Positions 58,991 to 64,000 of a stretch of DNA of 64,000 nt are shown piece by piece. The notes beneath the pieces are model-generated. The model was not told where the DNA came from. It did not search any database and saw only the letters and a program-made list of their open reading frames with translations. The position numbers and the translations under genes were made by a program. The first letter of the stretch is position 1; every line of letters begins with the position of its first letter. The stretch is from Bradyrhizobium mercantei (GTDB taxonomy: Bacteria; Pseudomonadota; Alphaproteobacteria; Rhizobiales; Xanthobacteraceae), in assembly GCF_001982635.1 (NCBI RefSeq), contig NZ_MKFI01000003.1, forward strand, positions 496,001-560,000. The letters are read 5' to 3'.

Positions 58991-59185
58991 ATGATGACGA
59001 AACCAAAGACAAAGACCATCCAGCCCGTTCCCGACGATAACAAGAGCCACAAGGGCCCCGGCAGCGCCCCCGCCGTTCCCCTCGACACCACCAAGGGCCA
59101 TCGCGACGACGAGAAGCACAACATCCGCGAGCAGGCCGCGCACGGCAACCTGACCCAGAACACGAGCAACAAGCGGTCGGGGTAG
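58991..59185 (+). CDS. Small hydrophilic protein (64 aa)
   Basis: The protein reads MMTKPKTKTIQPVPDDNKSH, KGPGSAPAVPLDTTKGHRDD, then EKHNIREQAAHGNLTQNTSN and ends KRSG. It is entirely polar and looks unstructured. GGAG precedes the ATG. Proteins with a NIREQA-GNLTQNT motif are frequent in Bradyrhizobium and related genera; no function is known. Confidence 0.6.
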   Translation: MMTKPKTKTIQPVPDDNKSHKGPGSAPAVPLDTTKGHRDDEKHNIREQAAHGNLTQNTSNKRSG

Positions 59186-59623
59186 GGGCGTGATCGCTCG
59201 GTAATCTCCGCCGTCGTCCCGGCGAAAGCCGGGACCCATAACCACCGCATTCGATTGTGAACGGGATCGTGGCCCCCAGCGTGGCGCAACAATGCGCATC
59301 TTGGGTAATGGGTCCCGGCCTTCGCCGGGACGACGGTAGGAATCCGTTTCACCTCTCAAACAGCGTACTCGGCGTCATCACCCGCGCATGCGGGTGATCC
59401 AGTATTCCAGAGGCCGCGGTGCTTGAATCGAGAAGCCGCGGCGTACTGGATCGCCCGGTCGAGCCGGGCGATGACAGTTCCTGGGATGGGTGGAGCGAAT
59501 TCAGGAGCGAAGCGATACCCATCATCTCGCCACGCGGCATACGTGACCCGCATCACGGCACCGGCGAGGGGGCGCCGCTAGCGTGGCGGCATCGGATCAC
59601 CCGATCGCCAAGGAAACGCCGCC
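59186..59623. repeat. Two families of REP-like inverted repeats
   Basis: The first is an inverted pair: CCGTCGTCCCGGCGAAAGCC (about 59210) and GGCCTTCGCCGGGACGACGG (ends about 59337). The second holds ATCACCCGCGCATGCGGGTG (59379), CCAGTATTCCAGAGG and GTACTGGATCGCCCGGTCGA followed by GCCGGGCGATGACA (ends about 59474). Both are common in Bradyrhizobium-type genomes as dispersed elements. No gene is in this gap of about 440 bases. Confidence 0.65.
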
Positions 59624-60010
59624 ATGAACGCCATTGCTGCACCGAAATCGCCTGCACAGAACCGGCTCGAAGGCTTTGCACTCACCGCCATCCTTCAGGG
59701 CCTGCCGATCTTCGCCGCCGCCGTGCTGGTGCTGAAGATCATGGACGCCCCGGAAATCGTCGGCGAACGCTATGGCGCGGTGATCTACGTCGTGCTGGCG
59801 TCACTGGTCTACGCCGCGATCACGCCATGGCTCGCCGCCAGATTTCCGAACCGGCTCGCACACGCCTACGCGCCGGTGTTCTTCGATGCCAGCCTCACGT
59901 TCTCCGAGAAGATCGCGCAATGGCGGAGCCAGCCGAATGTTTCGCTGCAACTCATGACCACGATGATCATGCTGTCGCTGCTGGCGGTCGCGGTGGTGAG
60001 CGCGGGCTGA
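59624..60010 (+). CDS. Membrane protein (128 aa)
   Basis: The protein starts MNAIAAPKSPAQNRLEGFAL and has three to four membrane segments (TAILQGLPIFAAAVLVLKIM; AVIYVVLASLVYAAITPWLA; LMTTMIMLSLLAVAVVSAG). A soluble loop (ARFPNRLAHAYAPVFFDASL) lies between. No family is assigned. Confidence 0.65.
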   Translation: MNAIAAPKSPAQNRLEGFALTAILQGLPIFAAAVLVLKIMDAPEIVGERYGAVIYVVLASLVYAAITPWLAARFPNRLAHAYAPVFFDASLTFSEKIAQWRSQPNVSLQLMTTMIMLSLLAVAVVSAG

Positions 60011-60047
60011 GCTTGCGCTTCCGTGCCGACCGGCCTTATCTGCGCGC

Positions 60048-60548
60048 ATGCAGATCAGGGACGAACGCCCCGAGGACACTGCGGCGATCAGCGCGATCAC
60101 GGCGGCAGCCTTCGCGAACGCGCCGCACGCCAGCGGCACCGAAGCCCGCATCGTCGAGGCACTGCGCGAGGCCGGCGCGCTGACGCTCTCGCTCGTGGCG
60201 ACATCGGATGATGGCAGCATCCGCGGCCATGTCGCGTTCTCGCCGGTGCAGATCGACGGCGCAGCAGGGCGTTGGTATGGCCTCGGCCCGGTGTCGGTCA
60301 CGCCGGACATGCAACGCCAGGGCATCGGCCGCGCGCTGATCCGCAAAGGGTTGGATCGGCTCGCAGCACTGGGCGCCGACGGCTGCGTCGTGCTCGGCGA
60401 TCCCACCTATTACGGACACTTCGGCTTCGTCAGCGATCCCGCGCTGACCTATGGCGGCGAACCGAGTCGATACTTCCAGCGCCGCGTGCTGAAGGGCGAT
60501 CCGCCGGAGGGGGGTGTCAGGTACCATCCGGCGTTTGATGTTGCGTGA
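60048..60548 (+). CDS. GNAT N-acetyltransferase (YhbS-like)
   Basis: The 166-residue protein has the GNAT fold with HVAFSPVQIDGAAGRWYGLG, the acetyl-CoA loop MQRQGIGRALIRKGLDRLAA (Q/R-x2-G-x-G/A), and VLGDPTYYGHFGFVSDPALT near the end. GDP-x-YY-x-x-FGF is the COG3153 YhbS-like signature. The substrate is unknown. Confidence 0.9.
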   Translation: MQIRDERPEDTAAISAITAAAFANAPHASGTEARIVEALREAGALTLSLVATSDDGSIRGHVAFSPVQIDGAAGRWYGLGPVSVTPDMQRQGIGRALIRKGLDRLAALGADGCVVLGDPTYYGHFGFVSDPALTYGGEPSRYFQRRVLKGDPPEGGVRYHPAFDVA

Positions 60549-60566
60549 TTGAGCGATGCACGCGAA

Positions 60567-60983
60567 CTACGGCACCGTCATCTCCTCGATCCTTGTCGGC
60601 ATCGCGCCAAAATCGCTGAACCGCACCCAGTTCGGCTTCACGCGCACATAGCCGATGTTCGGCCACGCCTCGCGGGTCGGCCCGTCGGGCCACGCTGCGA
60701 AATACACCTGCTTGCACGCGGCGAGCTCGGCGCCGCTCGGAAAATCGGCGACGCCCTCGACTTGCGCGGTCTGCTCGGCATCCCAGCCGATCACCAGCGC
60801 TGTACGGGGATCGGCGCGGAGGTTCTGGTATTTGCGCGAGGTGGTCAGCGTATCGAAGATGATCTCGAGATCATCGCTGACCGCGATGCCGACCACGGCG
60901 GCCTGCGGCGCGCCGTCGTGAACTGTACTGACCACCGCGAGCCGATGCATCCGCAGAAACGCGAGAAGCTCGGCGCGCGTCAT
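60567..60983 (-). CDS. Pyridoxamine 5'-phosphate oxidase-like flavin protein
   Basis: The 138-residue protein has the split-barrel FMN-binding pattern: LAVVSTVHDGAPQAAVVGIA, then LEIIFDTLTTSRKYQNLRAD and PRTALVIGWDAEQTAQVEGV. The tail FSDFGAMPTRIEEMTVP is typical. It probably binds FMN or F420 or heme. Its start lies 4 bases after the uvrB stop on the same strand, so it may be read with it. Confidence 0.85.
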   Translation of the reverse strand: MTRAELLAFLRMHRLAVVSTVHDGAPQAAVVGIAVSDDLEIIFDTLTTSRKYQNLRADPRTALVIGWDAEQTAQVEGVADFPSGAELAACKQVYFAAWPDGPTREAWPNIGYVRVKPNWVRFSDFGAMPTRIEEMTVP

Positions 60984-60986
60984 GAT

Positions 60987-63914
60987 CTACCTCTTCTTCC
61001 ACCCGCCCCGTTTCCCCGGCGCGCCTCCGCTGCTTCGCGGCGACGGCCCGAACTCCGGCCCCGACTGCCGCGAGTCTGTCGGCTGAATAATCCGGCTGGT
61101 CGTGCCGAACGGCTTGGCCGGCAGCGCGCCGCTCGGGCGGAACGGCAGCGATTCCGGGCCGTGCATTTCGTCGAGATCGGGCTTGTGCACGCGGGAGCCG
61201 GATTTGCCGCTGCGGCTCGCCTTGAGCGAGGTCTGCGCGGTCTTGTTCTTCAGCGCGCTGACCGGGAGGTTGGCGGCATCGCCGTACTTTCTGGTGCCGG
61301 CATAGGCGCCGGCCTGCTTCTGCACGTTGCGCTGCTTGGCAGTGGGGTCGTCGACCACGGCCATCTCGGTGGCGCGCAGCCGCTTGACCTCGTCGCGTAG
61401 GCGGGCGGCTTCCTCGAAGTTCAGATCGGCCGCGGCCTCGCGCATCCGCGTTTCGAGGTCGCTCAGCACGGCCTCGAAATTGTGCCCGATCGAGATCACG
61501 TCGTCGGCCATGCCGCCGTCGCCGATCTCGACCAGCACGTGGTCGCGCTCGTAGACCGAGTTGAGGATGTCGCCGATCGACTTCTTCACGCTCTCCGGCG
61601 TGATGCCGTTGGCCTCGTTGTATTCGACCTGCTTCTCGCGGCGCCGCGTGGTCTCGGCCATCGCGCGCTCCATCGAGCCGGTCATCCCATCGGCATAGAG
61701 GATCACCTTGCCGTCGACATTGCGCGCGGCGCGGCCGATGGTCTGGATCAGCGAGGTCTCGCTGCGCAGGAAACCTTCCTTGTCGGCGTCGAGGATCGCG
61801 ACCAGCGCGCATTCGGGAATGTCGAGGCCCTCGCGCAGCAGGTTGATGCCGACCAGCGCGTCGAACGCGCCGAGGCGAAGGTCGCGGATGATCTCGATGC
61901 GCTCGATGGTGTCGATGTCCGAGTGCATGTAGCGGACGCGGATGCCCTGCTCATGCAGATATTCGGTGAGGTCTTCCGCCATGCGTTTTGTCAGCACCGT
62001 GATCAGCGAGCGATAGCCGGCCGCGGCCGTGGCACGCACCTCGCCGACGAGGTCGTCGACCTGGGTGCGGGCCGGGCGGATGTCGACCGGAGGATCAATC
62101 AGCCCGGTCGGGCGGATCACCTGCTCGACGAACACGCCGCCGCTTTCGTTCAGCTCCCAGCCGCTCGGCGTCGCCGACACCGCGACCGTCTGCGGCCGCA
62201 TCATGTCCCATTCCTCGAAGCGGAGCGGGCGGTTGTCCATGCAGGAGGGCAGGCGGAAGCCGTATTCGGCCAAGGTCGCCTTGCGGCGGAAGTCGCCGCG
62301 GAACATGCCGCCGATCTGCGGCACGGTGACGTGGCTCTCGTCGGCGAACACCAGCGCGTTGTCGGGCACGTATTCGAACAGCGTCGGCGGCGGCTCGCCG
62401 GGGCGGCGGCCGGTGAGATAGCGCGAATAGTTCTCGATGCCGGCGCAGCTTCCGGTCGCCTCCATCATCTCGAGATCGAAGGTGGTGCGCTGCTCGAGCC
62501 GCTGCGCCTCCAGCAGGCGGCCCTGGTCGTTGAGCTGGTCGAGCCGCATCTTCAATTCGCTCTTGATCGACTTGATCGCCTGCACCAAGGTCGGGCGCGG
62601 CGTCACATAGTGCGAATTGGCGTACATCTTGATGAATTCGAGCTCGTCCTGCTTGTGGCCGGTGAGCGGATCGAACTCCTCAATGGTCTCGATGGTGTCG
62701 CCGAACAGGTTCACGCGCCAGGCGCGGTCTTCATAGTGCGCCGGGAAGATGTCGATGACGTCGCCGCGGACGCGGAAGGTGCCGCGGGTGAACTCGGCCT
62801 GGGTGCGCTTGTATTGCAGCGCCACCAGGTCGGCGATCAATTGCCGCTGGTCGATGCGCTCGCCCTTCTTCAGCGCGAAGGTCATCGCGGTGTAGGTCTC
62901 GACCGAGCCGATACCGTAGATGCACGACACCGAGGCGACGATGATGACGTCGTCGCGTTCGAGCAGCGCACGCGTTGCCGAGTGGCGCATGCGGTCGATC
63001 TGCTCGTTGATCGAGGAATCCTTCTCGATATAGGTGTCGGTCCGCGGCACGTAGGCCTCGGGCTGGTAGTAGTCGTAATACGAGACGAAATACTCGACCG
63101 CGTTGTCGGGGAAGAAGCTCTTGAACTCGCCATAGAGCTGGGCGGCCAGCGTCTTGTTCGGCGCCAGGATCAGCGCCGGGCGCTGCGTCGCCTCGATCAC
63201 CTTGGCCATGGTGTAGGTCTTGCCTGAGCCGGTGACGCCGAGCAGCACCTGGGTGCGGTCGCTGCGCTCGATGCCCTCGACCAGTTCGGCGATCGCGGTC
63301 GGCTGGTCGCCCTTCGGCTCGTAGGAGGACTTGATCTCGAAGCGCACGCCGCCTTCGGATTTTTCCGGGCGCGGCGGGCGGTGCGGGGTCCATACCCGCA
63401 TCGAGCCGTCGTCCTTGCGGAACTCGGGGCGGCCGTCGCGGATCAGGTTTTCCAGCGCGTCGGCGGTCGCCTTGACGCCGAGCGCCTCCATCTTGCTGCG
63501 CGGCGGACGGGCCAGCGCTTCGTCGTCGTCCTCGGCGGTCGGCAGGCCGAGCTGCCGCGCCAGTTCCGGATCGAGGGTCGGGATCGTGGCCGAGGTGCCG
63601 TAATTGGCCTGCGGGGCTTCCTCGAGGCCGGACGCATCGCGCTTGGCAACGCCCTCGCTGGTCTCGCGCGTCGACGCCCGGGCGCGATGCGCCGCGGCCT
63701 CGCCGCCGGCGCGGCGGTCCCAGGAATTGTCCGGCGGCGGCTGCAAGCCGGTGCCCGAACCCATGCCGGCATCGCCGCGGTTGATCGCGGGATTGAGCAA
63801 TTCAGCGAGCGCCGGACCGATCGGCTGGACCTCGGGCCTCGACGCCTTAGAACTTGGCGCTTTGGATTTGGGGGATTTGCCGGGCTTTTTCGGAGTGTTC
63901 GGTGTCTTCGCCAT
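60987..63914 (-). CDS. uvrB: Excinuclease ABC subunit B
   Basis: UvrB loads on damaged DNA with UvrA and recruits UvrC in nucleotide excision repair. The 975-residue protein has a Lys/Ser/Pro-rich N-terminal extension of about 190 residues before the core. The Walker A is GVTGSGKT at 226-233. The beta-hairpin region [20 protein letters not shown] follows, then helicase motifs ([40 protein letters not shown]), the UVR domain ([20 protein letters not shown]) and a basic tail ending GGWKKR. The extension makes it about 300 residues longer than the E. coli protein (673), a known feature of Bradyrhizobium and relatives. The 86 bases to the right edge hold its promoter region only. Confidence 0.97.
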   Translation of the reverse strand: MAKTPNTPKKPGKSPKSKAPSSKASRPEVQPIGPALAELLNPAINRGDAGMGSGTGLQPPPDNSWDRRAGGEAAAHRARASTRETSEGVAKRDASGLEEAPQANYGTSATIPTLDPELARQLGLPTAEDDDEALARPPRSKMEALGVKATADALENLIRDGRPEFRKDDGSMRVWTPHRPPRPEKSEGGVRFEIKSSYEPKGDQPTAIAELVEGIERSDRTQVLLGVTGSGKTYTMAKVIEATQRPALILAPNKTLAAQLYGEFKSFFPDNAVEYFVSYYDYYQPEAYVPRTDTYIEKDSSINEQIDRMRHSATRALLERDDVIIVASVSCIYGIGSVETYTAMTFALKKGERIDQRQLIADLVALQYKRTQAEFTRGTFRVRGDVIDIFPAHYEDRAWRVNLFGDTIETIEEFDPLTGHKQDELEFIKMYANSHYVTPRPTLVQAIKSIKSELKMRLDQLNDQGRLLEAQRLEQRTTFDLEMMEATGSCAGIENYSRYLTGRRPGEPPPTLFEYVPDNALVFADESHVTVPQIGGMFRGDFRRKATLAEYGFRLPSCMDNRPLRFEEWDMMRPQTVAVSATPSGWELNESGGVFVEQVIRPTGLIDPPVDIRPARTQVDDLVGEVRATAAAGYRSLITVLTKRMAEDLTEYLHEQGIRVRYMHSDIDTIERIEIIRDLRLGAFDALVGINLLREGLDIPECALVAILDADKEGFLRSETSLIQTIGRAARNVDGKVILYADGMTGSMERAMAETTRRREKQVEYNEANGITPESVKKSIGDILNSVYERDHVLVEIGDGGMADDVISIGHNFEAVLSDLETRMREAAADLNFEEAARLRDEVKRLRATEMAVVDDPTAKQRNVQKQAGAYAGTRKYGDAANLPVSALKNKTAQTSLKASRSGKSGSRVHKPDLDEMHGPESLPFRPSGALPAKPFGTTSRIIQPTDSRQSGPEFGPSPRSSGGAPGKRGGWKKR

Positions 63915-64000
63915 GGCCGGAATATGGGACGAGTCCGGCAGCGAGAAAAGGGTAATCGACGCCTGGATTTGCGCCCAGGCGAGGCTGCTGACAGCAGGGT

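Noticed and set aside
61482-63227. Open frame of 581 codons antisense to uvrB
   Set aside because: Same reason: mirror of a high-GC gene. No domain, and the strand carries an intact UvrB.
1-64000. CRISPR array, insertion sequence with transposase, rRNA operon
   Set aside because: I saw no regular direct repeats with spacers, no transposase frame and no rRNA sequence.

Overview
The window looks like a Bradyrhizobium-type alphaproteobacterium (Bradyrhizobium/Afipia/Rhodopseudomonas group). The evidence is the high GC, the fixNOQP-fixGHIS order of the cbb3 oxidase genes, FixK/FNR-type boxes of the form TTG-N8-CAA, a phasin gene, a UvrB with a long N-terminal extension, and small secreted or membrane proteins of types common in that group. 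The species cannot be fixed from the sequence alone.

Layout. (1) 1-2.5 kb: small microaerobic-type genes (phasin fragment, CBS-BON protein, small hypotheticals), most with a FixK-like box upstream. (2) 2.5-10.9 kb: ccoNOQP and ccoGHIS, encoding the high-affinity cbb3 oxidase and its assembly and copper-loading factors. (3) 10.9-15.1 kb: small hypotheticals, a MarR regulator, an AraC regulator and a cysteine-free Crp/Fnr regulator. (4) 15.3-27.1 kb: a respiratory nitrate reductase operon made of a fused two-domain NarK, narGHJI, a parvulin-type isomerase, a Cys/Gly-tailed protein, a MogA/MoaB-type protein and a DUF2478 protein. (5) 27.6-33.1 kb, mostly minus strand: hemN, ccmE, nirV, nirK and an NnrR-type regulator. 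(6) 33.3-42.7 kb, mostly plus strand: pseudoazurin, NnrS, a heme-copper-oxidase-like membrane protein, DUF2249, DUF59 (SufT-like), a second CcoG-like ferredoxin, an exporter-type ABC protein, a short XRE regulator, a lysine-less lipoyl-like protein and a PCuAC-fusion copper chaperone. (7) 43.1-46.3 kb: an arsenic cassette (DUF6428, ArsR, aquaporin, ArsC, MFS efflux). (8) 46.4-47.9 kb: a tyrosine recombinase gene followed by what looks like the 3' part of a tRNA gene. (9) 48-64 kb: ordinary chromosomal genes (ParA orphan, DUF4282, two MaoC hydratases, SnoaL/NTF2-like proteins, MetX-like hydrolase, GNAT, PNPOx-like, uvrB), with terminators and REP-like repeats.

The left 48 kb works as one low-oxygen respiratory unit: nitrate uptake and reduction (NarK, NarGHI), nitrite reduction to NO (NirK with pseudoazurin as donor), and oxygen respiration at low oxygen tension (cbb3). 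It also carries accessory heme (HemN), cytochrome c (CcmE), copper (CcoI, PCuAC) and molybdenum (MogA-like) functions. No norCB or nosZ is visible here, so NO and N2O reduction would have to be encoded elsewhere. Nine strict and four relaxed FixK/FNR/NnrR-type boxes lie in the gaps between genes. The integrase plus tRNA-like 3' fragment suggests that everything left of about 47.9 kb may be an integrated genomic island whose left end is outside the window. The least explained part is the NnrS / heme-copper-like / DUF2249 / DUF59 / second-CcoG run at 34.5-39.3 kb.
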